Origin: G963677485 sp942492855
GTDB lineage: Bacteria > Armatimonadota > HRBIN16
Direction of reading: 5' to 3'
DNA length: 64,000 nucleotides
Assembly (NCBI GenBank): GCA_942492855.1
Contig: OW818647.1
Coordinates: 1 to 64,000, forward strand
Shown: positions 18,247-28,252 of the stretch, piece by piece
How the letters are laid out: every line of letters starts with the position of its first letter
Numbering within the stretch: the stretch's first letter is position 1
Translations under genes and position numbers: made by a program
The notes under the pieces: generated by a model
What the model was told of the DNA's origin: nothing
Databases searched by the model: none
What the model saw: the letters and a program-made list of their open reading frames with translations, nothing else

Positions 18247-18759
18247 CCATCACCTCTTCATAGATGCCCAATAATCGTTTCGTTATTGCGTTGCAGCCAT
18301 TCCGTATAAGGCCAAATCGCCTCGCACGCTACCCCATGAGTGCGGCTTGCTCAGGATTTTTCATCACCCATTCTATCGTCAACGAACACATACATGAATC
18401 ACCAGGCGGATAAAACAATACGCACTAATGGTCGCGAACAATAATTACAAGCATTAGTATACCATCTGCGAAACTGCATACGCACCGAGTCGCCTCAAGC
18501 ATTGCTTACTGTTAATCATTACATCCATTCTCAACATATCAACATGTTTTATAAACTTCCGATTGGTTATGTTCCCATATTTAATCCGACTGACCCGATA
18601 CACTATGACATATATCGGCTCTCTTTAAAACCTGTACTAGATTTGTTTCAGATATATGTAGCTGGGCATACGGAACACTCAATATCTGCAAAGCCTCAAT
18701 AGCGAAAAGCCCAACTTTATAGGATATTCCTGTTGACATCATATATACACAGACCGGAA

Positions 18760-18795
18760 CCGTTCGCTGCCTAGGTGCACCTAGGCAGCGAACGG
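18760..18795. repeat. 36-base perfect palindrome
   Basis: CCGTTCGCTGCCTAGGTG is followed at once by its exact reverse complement, with no spacer, giving 18-base arms. There is no T-run on either side. It lies alone in the gene-free region 18247-19066, between the wzy-like gene and the glycosyltransferase, and is GC-richer than its surroundings. It could be a cruciform, a two-fold protein-binding site, or the fused ends of a small element. I see nothing else in that 820-base gap. Confidence 0.9.
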
Positions 18796-19066
18796 AAGTC
18801 GAACTGCCTCATCAATATGTGAGTAGACGGCCAAATAATTAATCGCTGCTACGTACGTCTTTCCAAATCGGACCGACTGATAAAACATTGGTGATCCCAT
18901 TTAACACGTTTATCCACTATACCGTAGTGTTCGCAGGGAGTCTTGGCCTATTGCACACCACATGCATATCAGTATGACCGTAGTCCTTTGGCACGTGCAT
19001 GTAGCCAACTATCAGTCGACCTATTTCTCTCGGCACTTAGTGGAATGTTAACGAACCATAAAACCT

Positions 19067-20311
19067 TCAAATGCATGACCCCCATTGGTTTCTATTTAGT
19101 TCAGATGGACGATGTAGTATGATTGCTAATAAGGCCCAAAATTGCCAGTTTGTGTAAATACCACCCGAAAACTGAGCTTCGCATAACCAGAATACATACA
19201 ACCACGACACAAATACCCTCGCCATATCATTTGAATGACGCATCGTTTGAATAGCAGCAAATAAAGACCGAACAGTTAATATAATAATGATGACCAGAAG
19301 TAATATACCGTGTTCATAATAGCATTCTAAAATCAAGTTATGGGTATAACCCAAACCTGTCTGCAGGTCAGTTTGTCCAACCCCGCTGCCAAATAGACCG
19401 TTAGGATTCTGCAACGCCATCTCATATGCATATGCCCGAAGCATGGTCGATTCGTCTGCCTGGCCTGATAGTCGTTGTACCACTATAGAAGGCGCATACT
19501 GAGCCAATCCAGATACGATAAAGATACTAATAACACACAACAGTAAAATGCCATATTTGCGCCAAACGGTCATGTTTTTCAACCTTAACAACAACAAAAG
19601 ACCTGTCACAATTAGGAAACTCACTATTGGCCCTCGAGCGGCAGTCAGAATGACAATGCAAGAAACTAATAACGTATATAACAGGACCAACAATAGTATA
19701 GCCCAATGTTTTCTATCATTTCTAAAATACCAAAACCAAACTCCACTGACATTGATCAACAATCCCGCGGCAAATGCAATGGGGTTTATATCGAAAATTG
19801 AACCATATCGGCTACCGCTCGACACAAACTGCATAAAATCAACACAAACAAAACTCAGTAAAAACGCACAGGCCATGAGTGGTATATACTTTATAAATAA
19901 CGCAACGTTATCTATCCAATTAAAGTTTATATAAAATGACAGGACAAGCATTGGAACGACATAAATCAGGTATATTGGTAGATATTGCTCCCGATATGAC
20001 GGCATTCCCACTAATAATTCAATAAAAAGCCAGCAATGCACTAACAGCAAAAGAAGCATCCAGTAATTACTTCGTTTATTGATATTCGTTATTAGCCATA
20101 TAACTATCGCAAAGGTTAAAGGATATTTCATCAACGCGATTATTGTAAATGTCGCCCAGATGAACCATGACAGATGAAAGTTAAACCCCGTCAGTAATGT
20201 ATTCCGGGGTACGGATACGACATCGATAAACATGTTTGACAACAGACACAATACGCTCAATACGCCCAAGACATGAGTGTAAATCAGTCTCATTCGTTTG
20301 TTCTGGGGCAT
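19067..20311 (-). CDS. wzy: O-antigen polymerase/ligase (Wzy_C family)
   Basis: About 415 residues with around 11 hydrophobic segments. A long periplasmic loop follows the segment with TAARGPIVSFLIVTGLLLLL, the Arg-containing Wzy_C signature. Wzy joins repeat units on the periplasmic face of the inner membrane. The start is uncertain: a TTG at 20350, ATG at 20329, and ATG 20311 preceded by AGGA. I prefer the last. Genomes with Wzx/Wzy pathways usually have one polymerase in the cluster, and no other candidate is present here. Confidence 0.8.
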   Translation of the reverse strand: MPQNKRMRLIYTHVLGVLSVLCLLSNMFIDVVSVPRNTLLTGFNFHLSWFIWATFTIIALMKYPLTFAIVIWLITNINKRSNYWMLLLLLVHCWLFIELLVGMPSYREQYLPIYLIYVVPMLVLSFYINFNWIDNVALFIKYIPLMACAFLLSFVCVDFMQFVSSGSRYGSIFDINPIAFAAGLLINVSGVWFWYFRNDRKHWAILLLVLLYTLLVSCIVILTAARGPIVSFLIVTGLLLLLRLKNMTVWRKYGILLLCVISIFIVSGLAQYAPSIVVQRLSGQADESTMLRAYAYEMALQNPNGLFGSGVGQTDLQTGLGYTHNLILECYYEHGILLLVIIIILTVRSLFAAIQTMRHSNDMARVFVSWLYVFWLCEAQFSGGIYTNWQFWALLAIILHRPSELNRNQWGSCI

Positions 20312-20616
20312 GAAATGATCCTGCTGCATTGTCTTTTGTCTTAAACTCAATATGAGACACCATCCCCCATGCTGGAGATACTACGCCTAAACAAATTGCG
20401 TAACTTAAGATACATAACATTAGGACCAAGTACCCTACACTTCGATAACCCATACATAACCGCAATTACCATGACCCTAACTACATGCATATACATTAAT
20501 GTGCATTCTTTTCTTATTGTGATCAGAGCGGCAGTCAACGGTGATACAACAATGCCAGTCACAATCGTCTGTATCAACTCATAGCCTCGGATCCATATTA
20601 CATAGATAATAATATC

Positions 20617-21819
20617 TTAGTCCCATTTCGTAAGTGCTTCGATGATGAGGTCGACACGGTTTTTATATAAGTGATCATTTAAAACACGCCTTTGTGCATT
20701 TCGCCCGATATTACAAGCCACATCTGGGTTGTTGTATAAATACTGAGCTTTTTCGACAGCATCATCTAAATTATAATAAGCAACCACCTCTGTGCCTATA
20801 TCGAAAAATTCACCCAAATCTGCTTTATAGTCTGTAAGTAAGCATGTCCCGACTCCTGTAGATTCATACAATCTTATATTACCTGTATTATGGCCAGCTG
20901 CGCCAATATGTGCATTCAGTGTAACCAACGATGATTGAAGCGATTTATAATATTGAATCCCATATACGGGATCCTCCCATAAAATATTGCGGTTGCGAAG
21001 ATTCCATGATTTGGGTGGTTCACCTCCATTGGCTCCGATTCTGATGCATGGTATATTTGAAGCCAATCGTTTCGTAATATGCGTATGGCATGATTTTTGT
21101 CCAAGTGTGATTAACATGTACTTCAACACTTCGATGATCTTATGTGGAGGCCGCTGAGGACAAAAACAACTGATTGGAACCTTAGTCGAAATCGCTGAGA
21201 TAAGGTCCACCCTATCATCATGCATGTCGCTCCCAGCCAAAAGTTGGCCAATAAAGGTAATGTTCCGTTTAATCGGATCTGTAGGAAGGGCATCAATTAT
21301 TCGCCGATCAAACGCGTATGGTATACGGTAACTGTCGAAACCGGAGTTTTTATAGTAGTCTAATAAGTTGGTGTTACTGGTTATTACTCTATCATATCCA
21401 GAAATCACACTCGTATCATCCACTTTGATCCCACACCAAACTAGGAATTTGGATTTGGGACTTATTGAGCGAGCGTGAGATACCCACGCACTATCAAGAA
21501 TAGGATAAGCATTTGTAACCCATACATAATCGGGCTTATACAAACCAATCAACCAGTCTGCAAAATCTCGGGTTGACCTGATGTGCATGCCTTCACACTC
21601 GTTTGCTTTAGCCCATATTGACGGCACATCGCACACAACATCCAACGATTCGATACCCGCTTCATTTAAAACATTCGAATAGCTATCGGCTTGTGAGTAC
21701 ATATCGTTCAATATGCTAGTATTTTGTTCTTTCCATGTCATTTTTAAAACACAAGGATGGGCCTTGAAGAAGTATTTTTGATACTTCTCGGTAACAGAGT
21801 TCAACCTCAACGTTATCAT
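20617..21819 (-). CDS. Glycosyltransferase-like protein (CgeB/Glyco_trans_1_2)
   Basis: A 400-residue soluble protein with a good GGAGAAG ribosome site. The C-terminal half has GQKSCHTHITKRLASNIPC, LVTLNAHIGAAGHNTGNIRL and YESTGVGTCLLTDYKADLGE, the pattern of CgeB-like GT-B transferases. The N-terminal half is unrecognised. It probably adds a sugar in the cytoplasm. The donor cannot be inferred. Confidence 0.7.
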   Translation of the reverse strand: MITLRLNSVTEKYQKYFFKAHPCVLKMTWKEQNTSILNDMYSQADSYSNVLNEAGIESLDVVCDVPSIWAKANECEGMHIRSTRDFADWLIGLYKPDYVWVTNAYPILDSAWVSHARSISPKSKFLVWCGIKVDDTSVISGYDRVITSNTNLLDYYKNSGFDSYRIPYAFDRRIIDALPTDPIKRNITFIGQLLAGSDMHDDRVDLISAISTKVPISCFCPQRPPHKIIEVLKYMLITLGQKSCHTHITKRLASNIPCIRIGANGGEPPKSWNLRNRNILWEDPVYGIQYYKSLQSSLVTLNAHIGAAGHNTGNIRLYESTGVGTCLLTDYKADLGEFFDIGTEVVAYYNLDDAVEKAQYLYNNPDVACNIGRNAQRRVLNDHLYKNRVDLIIEALTKWD

Positions 21820-22364
21820 ATCTTCTCCATCTATGAAGTATTCGTGGCAATGTGGAATGTATCAATCAATACACAACCGCATATGAAGAATACACAGTCA
21901 TAAAAAACCTAGTGAATAAACCAAGCTTATAAACACACAGACTGTGATATTCATGTGTCAATTGCAATCGATACGCCATACTTACGCGTTTGTTATTAAT
22001 ACAAGACATTTGGATTTTCGAACTTGGTATCACACTGCATATTAATTTAATAAATATGCTGAGAAGTTATTTACCAATAATACGCTGCAAATTCATTTAA
22101 GAATCAACATAGTTGCATCGCACCACAACAAAGATTCTTCAACGCATTGTATAATCACATATTTGATCCATCATATTCAAGACATGAACTTACCCAGAAT
22201 TCGATAACGAATATCTGTGTAACTTCACTAATATAGTTACAACGACACTCGTGAATTCAAGGACAGCTAATAAGGTTCAGCCGTCGATACAGAATGAAAA
22301 TGATTATGTTCATAACGTTGCTCATAACTGAGGTCTGGCTCCTACGATGGTCAGAATCTTCATA
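21820..22364. other. AT-rich gene-free spacer
   Basis: 545 bases between a glycosyltransferase and the flippase gene. It is rich in A and T, with no ORF of interest and no clear hairpin. It may contain an internal promoter for the downstream minus-strand genes, but I cannot point to one. Confidence 0.4.
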
Positions 22365-23645
22365 TTACCCTCTTGTCATTGTTGCGTTTGATATTAAATA
22401 CCTGTAGTATGTCAAATATCCCAGATAGCAAAATGCCATACAAACTGCATACACCGACACACAGACGGACGCAGTATAACCAGCCCGCGCGCACAATATA
22501 AACACGCTTGTTGTAATAACCATGCGGCCTAAATCTAACCAGAAATGCTGTTTCTGCTTCCGTAGCACAAACACCACACTAGATAATGGACTCACCATCA
22601 TCTGCACCGCGGCAAACAACCCCATCGCCAACGCCATTGTACCAGCTCCAACCCATCGATGTCCAAATACTATTGGTATCACCCATGGGAGACCTAGACA
22701 AAACAATGCTACAACTGCTGCTACAAGCCTGAGTTTATATGCTGTACGATACCATAGAGTAATGGCCTGTTCCTTGTCAATAAAGTAAGTACTACTAAAC
22801 CTTCCTAGCATATCTTGTGCAATGGCCGCTCCTAATAGCGTCATCGGTAGTGATACCATACGTGAGGCCAGACTGAAATAGCCCACGTCTTCACTGGTGT
22901 AATACGCACCGATGAATAGAACTGGTAACGAAACCCCCATTGAGTTCACCAACATTTGAAGAGTACCGAATAGGACGATCTCTTTATTACTGGAAAAGGC
23001 CCATTTTACATGATCAAACGGTGATGCCGAAACAAAACTGCATTTCATACGTGAGTATGTCTTCCATAACCGTCTAACCCCCCAACTGCCACTCACAATA
23101 CCATTGGTAATCAATCCTATGGGTCCAAGTTTTAATATGCCTATAGATATCCCAGTAAGCGCACCAGCAACCGATTGGCTTATTCTAGTTGATGCGATAT
23201 CATCAAATAGTCGCCTCCTAGTAGCCCAGCCGCTGAGTAGGCTGTATGAACCTGACATGATTACAGCTAAAGGGAAAACATAAACCATCTGTTCAAGTTG
23301 AGGAGCCTTTATTGCACCAAAAACATAGCTTCGCGTAACGTATAATATGACAAAAATGGCGAAGGTTATACTAACCAGCGAGTATATCGAGGCCAATAAC
23401 AATCGGTCAGCTCGGTCTTCGGACTCTTGACTAGCCATTCCTGTCTGGTAACTCATGCAAGCAACGGTAGTGATGTAACCCGTTATGGTACCAAATAACG
23501 CACTAGTCCCAAAATCTGAAGGACTATACAAGCGGCTCAAAACTGGAGCGGTTAATACGCTTACAGCCTGAGCAAAGATAGCAGAGACAGAAAGCCGTGC
23601 TACCGAACTTTTGCTAAATGTTTTTATTCTATCCTTTAATCGCAC
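22365..23645 (-). CDS. wzx: Wzx-type oligosaccharide flippase
   Basis: 426 residues, about 12 membrane segments, MOP-superfamily pattern: the N-terminal segment SVSAIFAQAVSVLTAPVLSR LYSPSDFG and the middle segment GVSLPVLFIGAYYTSEDVGY. It would flip lipid-linked repeat units across the inner membrane for Wzy to join. The start is a GTG at 23645. The usual partner Wzy lies two genes further on. Confidence 0.87.
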   Translation of the reverse strand: MRLKDRIKTFSKSSVARLSVSAIFAQAVSVLTAPVLSRLYSPSDFGTSALFGTITGYITTVACMSYQTGMASQESEDRADRLLLASIYSLVSITFAIFVILYVTRSYVFGAIKAPQLEQMVYVFPLAVIMSGSYSLLSGWATRRRLFDDIASTRISQSVAGALTGISIGILKLGPIGLITNGIVSGSWGVRRLWKTYSRMKCSFVSASPFDHVKWAFSSNKEIVLFGTLQMLVNSMGVSLPVLFIGAYYTSEDVGYFSLASRMVSLPMTLLGAAIAQDMLGRFSSTYFIDKEQAITLWYRTAYKLRLVAAVVALFCLGLPWVIPIVFGHRWVGAGTMALAMGLFAAVQMMVSPLSSVVFVLRKQKQHFWLDLGRMVITTSVFILCARAGYTASVCVSVYAVCMAFCYLGYLTYYRYLISNATMTRG

Positions 23646-23668
23646 TTATTCACTTGACGCGTCTGCTG

Positions 23669-23971
23669 CTAATATTTACCAAGCTCACACACCGCCTGCA
23701 GCTGCACATCCTCAGTAATCTTCGGGCAGATGGGCAGACTATATACCTGCCCGGCTACCTGTTCCGCGATCGGGCAAGAGTTCCACTCAATGGCGGGCAG
23801 CTTATTCACAGGAACAGGGGAGTATACAAACGTGCTGTTACCCTTCTCTTGCAGTTTCGCCCTCATGATTTCGCGATCACCTTCAACACGGATCGTGTAT
23901 TGGTGATACACATGGTTTGTGTATTCCTTCTCAGCAAGGGTGATCAAACCAGGAGAACCGGCAAGCAACAT
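23669..23971 (-). pseudogene. C-terminal fragment of DegT/DnrJ aminotransferase
   Basis: About 100 residues with HVYHQYTIRVEGDREIMRAK, FVYSPVPVNKLPAIEW and CPIAEQVAGQVYSLPICPKI, the last quarter of a PLP-dependent sugar aminotransferase of the DegT family. The PLP-lysine domain is absent. It differs from the intact aminotransferase at 25255, so it is the relic of a second enzyme, left by rearrangement between wzx and the dehydrogenase gene. Confidence 0.75.
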
Positions 23972-24002
23972 ATAAAGACTAAAGCCACACTATAAACCTT
24001 AC

Positions 24003-25262
24003 TCAAATGATTTCGATTGAATGACAAGTTTCGATATTTGAAGAAGCCAAGGCTCCTCGTCCATCGAGAATGACTTCGAATTCGTTCTTTCGTATGAACG
24101 CCCTGAAGGTATTCATATTGTGAACGCATTGAATCACTACAATCTGACATTCATCGGGCGTCCCAGGCGTCATACCATACCCATGAACCTCATCATTAGT
24201 ATAGAGTGGGTCATACACGGTTACTTCGGCATCACGCCTTTTCAACTCCTCATACAACGCAAAGGTGGGTGAATACGCCGTCTCTTTCACTCCAGGCCTA
24301 AACGCAAGACCTACTATGCAGACACGCTTTCTGCATACATCACCAAGCAGGTCGAGGCACTCAACTGGGCGGTGGTCATTGATCTGCCTGGAAAGCAGCG
24401 TCAGCGACTTCTCACTGGCAAACCTATCATCTTGTATCACAAACCATGGGTAAACAGGGGTGCAATGGCCGCCAACGCCGATACCAGGGGTTAAGATAGC
24501 AGCTTCTCCATCGGTGTTAGAAGCCGCACGTATCGCTGCGAAATCCAATCCGAGATTACGTGCATATGTTTCAAGTTCATTGGCCAGTGCAATGTTCACG
24601 TCACGGTATATCATGCCAGATAGCTTCACGAATTCAGCAGCTTCCAGGGTCTTTACATTGATCACCGGTGCTTTGAGATAAGTGCTGTAAAATTCTTCTG
24701 CCATCTGGGCACATACATCAGAGTAACCACCAACAACCTTGGGGTTTTTCATGAGATGATCTAACACCTTCATGCTTTTAACTCGTTCTGGCGAGAATGA
24801 AATATGGAGGTTATCTCCTACAACCCAGCCAGCTTCCTGGTATCTTGTACTTAGATTTCTGGTATATCCGACGGGCAATGTAGTCTCATAGCTAATTAGA
24901 GTTCCACTCTTCACCGATTCCGTAAGCTGTTCAGTCACTTCGTCAATCGCTGTGGTGTCGGCATGTTTGTCATCGGTTAACATCACAGGGACAATGACGA
25001 CAACCACATCAGCAGCCGCTACGCCATCTTTTAAACAGGTGGTAGCAGATATCCGTCCTTGATCATGGCACTCCTTCAGCATTTCAGGAACACCAGGCTC
25101 ATTGAATGGGCATATTCCATTCATTATAGAGTCGACTTTACCTTGGTCCTTATCTACTACTGTCACTTTGGCCCCATGCATACTGAAGACAGTTGCCAGT
25201 GGCAAACCCATTTTACCGCCGCCAATCACGGTAATATTTACATCTTTTTCCTTGTTATACAT
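24003..25262 (-). CDS. wbpA: UDP-sugar 6-dehydrogenase (WbpA-like)
   Basis: 419 residues in three domains. The N-terminal Rossmann fold has VIGGGKMGLPLATVFSMHG. The middle helical domain ends with the catalytic Cys in GIGVGGHCTPVYPWF. The C-terminal UDP-binding domain has VCIVGLAFRPGVKETAYSP. It oxidises a UDP-HexNAc at C6 to the uronic acid. With the aminotransferase, Gfo/Idh oxidoreductase and acetyltransferase next to it, the set matches the route to UDP-2,3-diacetamido-glucuronic acid. It overlaps the aminotransferase gene by 8 bases. Confidence 0.85.
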   Translation of the reverse strand: MYNKEKDVNITVIGGGKMGLPLATVFSMHGAKVTVVDKDQGKVDSIMNGICPFNEPGVPEMLKECHDQGRISATTCLKDGVAAADVVVVIVPVMLTDDKHADTTAIDEVTEQLTESVKSGTLISYETTLPVGYTRNLSTRYQEAGWVVGDNLHISFSPERVKSMKVLDHLMKNPKVVGGYSDVCAQMAEEFYSTYLKAPVINVKTLEAAEFVKLSGMIYRDVNIALANELETYARNLGLDFAAIRAASNTDGEAAILTPGIGVGGHCTPVYPWFVIQDDRFASEKSLTLLSRQINDHRPVECLDLLGDVCRKRVCIVGLAFRPGVKETAYSPTFALYEELKRRDAEVTVYDPLYTNDEVHGYGMTPGTPDECQIVVIQCVHNMNTFRAFIRKNEFEVILDGRGALASSNIETCHSIEII

Positions 25263-26364
25263 CGCCTTTATACCCTTGTAACACAGTTATCACTTCATCC
25301 ACCATAGAATCGGTCATCTCCGGAAACATCGGAAGCGAGACGATAGATGCGAATATTTTTTCACTGACAGGCAGGTCACCACGACTATATCCAAGATCGC
25401 TATATGCTTCAAGCATGTGGACAGGATAAGGGTAATGTATTGAGTTACCAATTCGCCTATCAGTTAGGTATTCCATGAAGTTCAGGCGGTTCTCTACCTC
25501 TACACCATATATATGGTAAACACTTCGTGTATCATCAAACGTTCCAGGTGCTTTGATGTATTGATGGCCCGCCAGGGCATCATTGTATTTCGCAGCAATC
25601 TCATTACGACGTCCGTTCCATGCGTCTAAATGAGGAAGCTTTACGCCGAGAACAGCACCCTGAATGCCCTCTAGGCGCATATTGAACCCACGTAATTCAT
25701 GATGATACTTCTTCTCTGCACCCCAATCTCTGAGCATCCGAAGTGTTCTCGCAACTTCATCGTCATTGGTAGTGACCGCACCACCTTCGCCATATGCACC
25801 AAGGTTCTTGCCGGGATAGAAACTGAAACAACCACATAAGCCAATGGAGCCAATGGCCTTGCCATGATATTTTGCTCCATGGGCTTGAGCGGCATCCTCT
25901 ATGACAACGAGCCCATGGCGCGTGGCGATATCTACGATGGGTTCCATATCGGCAGGCATACCGTACAGATGAACAGGTAGTATGGCTTTGGTCTTGTTCG
26001 TAATGGCAGCTTCAATCAAACTCGGATCTAAAGTTCTTCGTTCTTCATCAACATCAATCAACACAGGAATTGCATTTATATATGTCACTGATGCTACTGT
26101 AGCCACGAAGGTAGCACCTACGGTAATGACTTCGTCACCATCCTTTACACCAGAGGCTAACAAAGCCAATTGTAATGCACTGGTTCCTGAGCTAACACCG
26201 ACACAATGCTTCACTTCGCAGTATTTGGCAAAATCAGTCTCGAACTTCTGCACAGCAGGTCCTAAGACAAACGATGTGTTCTCTAGAACGCCAAGTATCG
26301 CAGCATCAACCTCTGACTTTATTGAATGGTATTGTTGTTTTAGGTCAAAAAACGGAATAGCCAT
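25255..26364 (-). CDS. wbpE: DegT-family sugar aminotransferase (WbpE-like)
   Basis: 369 residues. N-terminal MAIPFFDLKQQYHSIKSEVD, GVSSGTSALQLAL, VIEDAAQAHGA and the PLP-lysine in FSFYPGKNLGAYGEGG are all canonical. It would transfer an amino group to the 3-keto sugar made by the Gfo/Idh partner. It abuts that gene (1 base between the stop region and the next start). Confidence 0.9.
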   Translation of the reverse strand: MAIPFFDLKQQYHSIKSEVDAAILGVLENTSFVLGPAVQKFETDFAKYCEVKHCVGVSSGTSALQLALLASGVKDGDEVITVGATFVATVASVTYINAIPVLIDVDEERRTLDPSLIEAAITNKTKAILPVHLYGMPADMEPIVDIATRHGLVVIEDAAQAHGAKYHGKAIGSIGLCGCFSFYPGKNLGAYGEGGAVTTNDDEVARTLRMLRDWGAEKKYHHELRGFNMRLEGIQGAVLGVKLPHLDAWNGRRNEIAAKYNDALAGHQYIKAPGTFDDTRSVYHIYGVEVENRLNFMEYLTDRRIGNSIHYPYPVHMLEAYSDLGYSRGDLPVSEKIFASIVSLPMFPEMTDSMVDEVITVLQGYKGDV

Positions 26365-27396
26365 CTAGTATTCCTCCATATGTATGGAAACTCTTCTTCC
26401 ATCATTACTAATCGATTCGTGTGCAGCTTCTAGTATTGCTACGCACTTTTCGCCAAGTTCACCGGAAGTTGGAGTATTCGTATTGGTTAGTATAGCGTCG
26501 GCAAAGACGTTCATTTCTACGGCTAATGCTTCTGTCATCTCATAATGGGGGCACCAAATATCGCCCGTTCTCCTGTAGGCCAAGGGACCTGAGCCGCTAG
26601 TCATATCATCTTGCTTGATGGTGACACCACGATCGTACACTTTAATTTTTTCTTCTGCATCTAGATCATTAAACACTACCATCTTCTCAGATCCGGCAAG
26701 CATTGTCTGTCTGACCTTCACAGGCGACAACCAGCTTACATTGATGTTCGCAACAAACCCATTGGTATAACCAACCGTCAAGTAACCAGTGTCAACTGGT
26801 TGTTCTTGTATATGCTGTAGTCCCACACAGTTAACCCATTGTGGGGTGTAACCAAATAGGAAATCTACGATGCTAAGATCATGCACCGCTAAATCCCACA
26901 ATACAGACACATCACGTTGGAATAAGCCCAGGTTTACCCGTTTACTATCATAGTAAAATGGCTTCCCAAACTCAGTGCTATTTACTACTTCGCGTAGTTT
27001 TTTAACCGCACCCATATAACAAAATGTATGGTCAACGTGAAGCAGCTTTGTCGTTGTTCTAGCCAACAACACTAACTCATTGGCTTGTTTGTAATCACTT
27101 GTCAGCGGCTTTTCTACCCAAACATGGAGTTCTGAAGAAAGTGCTGATTTGGCTAAATCGTAGTGCGTATCCACTGGGGTAGCTATAAACACTGCATCAA
27201 GGTTCGTGTCATCAAACACGGCATTAGGCTCATCTGTAAGTTTTATATGAGGATATAGTGCGGCAGCTTTGTCCAATGACTTGCTGTTATAATCGCATAT
27301 ATACTCTAGGCTAAGTTTGTTACTACCAGCAATATTGCGCGCCAAATTAGGTCCCCAGTAACCATACCCTATCAATGCACACTTAATCATGATCAT
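26365..27396 (-). CDS. wbpB: Gfo/Idh/MocA oxidoreductase (WbpB-like)
   Basis: 343 residues. The N-terminal NAD-binding motif is CALIGYGYWGPNLARNI. EKPLTSDYKQANELV carries the E-K-P of the family, and LWDLAVHDLSIVDFL carries the catalytic-region H-D. By context it oxidises the UDP-HexNAc-uronate at C3, giving the keto sugar for the aminotransferase. The real start may be the third residue Met. It overlaps the acetyltransferase gene by 14 bases. Confidence 0.85.
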   Translation of the reverse strand: MIMIKCALIGYGYWGPNLARNIAGSNKLSLEYICDYNSKSLDKAAALYPHIKLTDEPNAVFDDTNLDAVFIATPVDTHYDLAKSALSSELHVWVEKPLTSDYKQANELVLLARTTTKLLHVDHTFCYMGAVKKLREVVNSTEFGKPFYYDSKRVNLGLFQRDVSVLWDLAVHDLSIVDFLFGYTPQWVNCVGLQHIQEQPVDTGYLTVGYTNGFVANINVSWLSPVKVRQTMLAGSEKMVVFNDLDAEEKIKVYDRGVTIKQDDMTSGSGPLAYRRTGDIWCPHYEMTEALAVEMNVFADAILTNTNTPTSGELGEKCVAILEAAHESISNDGRRVSIHMEEY

Positions 27397-27889
27397 TTTC
27401 CTCTACTACTTGTTTATTATCATCTCGATATCTCATTAGGCGTGCTGGACATCCTGCCACTATAGCATTAGCAGGAACATTCTTAGTTACAACGGCACCG
27501 GCACCTATTAAGCATCCTGTACCCAATGTGACCCCACACATAATGACAGCTCCACTACCGATGGACGCATTGTCTTCAACATAGGTGTCTTCGCACTTCC
27601 AATCATCATCGGCTTTGAGTTTCCCATCTAGATTACATGAGGAAGGATCACGATCATTAATAAACATGACACCGTGACCTATAAACACGTTGTCACCTAA
27701 ATGCACGCCTTCACAGATGAACGTGTGAGATTGAATCTTGCAGTTACATCCGACAAACGCTCGTTTTTGAATTTCGACAAATGCACCTATTCGGGTTCCG
27801 GCTCCTACGGTGCATCCATACAGATTAACAAGATGAGGATGATAAATAAGCACACCCTCTCCTAATATCACAGAAGGAGCAATCGACAA
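27383..27889 (-). CDS. wbpD: Left-handed beta-helix N-acetyltransferase (WbpD-like)
   Basis: 168 residues of hexapeptide repeats (LGEGVL, VGAGTR, LGDNVF, IGSGAV, LGTGCL, IGAGAV) with a loop carrying the GHGVMFINDRDP motif typical of WbpD, and the ending NAIVAGCPARLMR. It acetylates the 3-amino group made by the aminotransferase. It is the first gene of the minus-strand polysaccharide cluster. The IS element lies just upstream, so the native promoter may be displaced. Confidence 0.87.
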   Translation of the reverse strand: MSIAPSVILGEGVLIYHPHLVNLYGCTVGAGTRIGAFVEIQKRAFVGCNCKIQSHTFICEGVHLGDNVFIGHGVMFINDRDPSSCNLDGKLKADDDWKCEDTYVEDNASIGSGAVIMCGVTLGTGCLIGAGAVVTKNVPANAIVAGCPARLMRYRDDNKQVVEENDHD

Positions 27890-28252
27890 TATCGTGAACC
27901 TCCAAGAATAGTGTCCTAGTAGAGCAATGAGGCGACAATCACTCTACCAAACTATTATCATATTATCACACGCCACCTATTATTTCAGGTAAGTGATGTT
28001 GCACGAATCCGGGAATAGAAATTGGCAAGTCCGGGTTAGTGTAAATATCTGGGTCTGAATGGTCATAGAATTGAGTTTGTCAGGATGATTTCGGTGAAAT
28101 TTGTAGACAAAGAGCGAAAACGGCCGATGAGGTTCGCCAAAATGAGCGGCCCACAGCTATCCCAACTCTGCAATGCCATATAAAGGTTACAGGAACACAG
28201 CGGTGTCATTTTGTGGTGTTGACATCGCTGGTAAATTCGCGCGCTATTGTAA

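Noticed and set aside
18760..18795. Palindrome as a transcription terminator
   Set aside because: There is no loop and no T-run on either strand, so an intrinsic terminator is unlikely.
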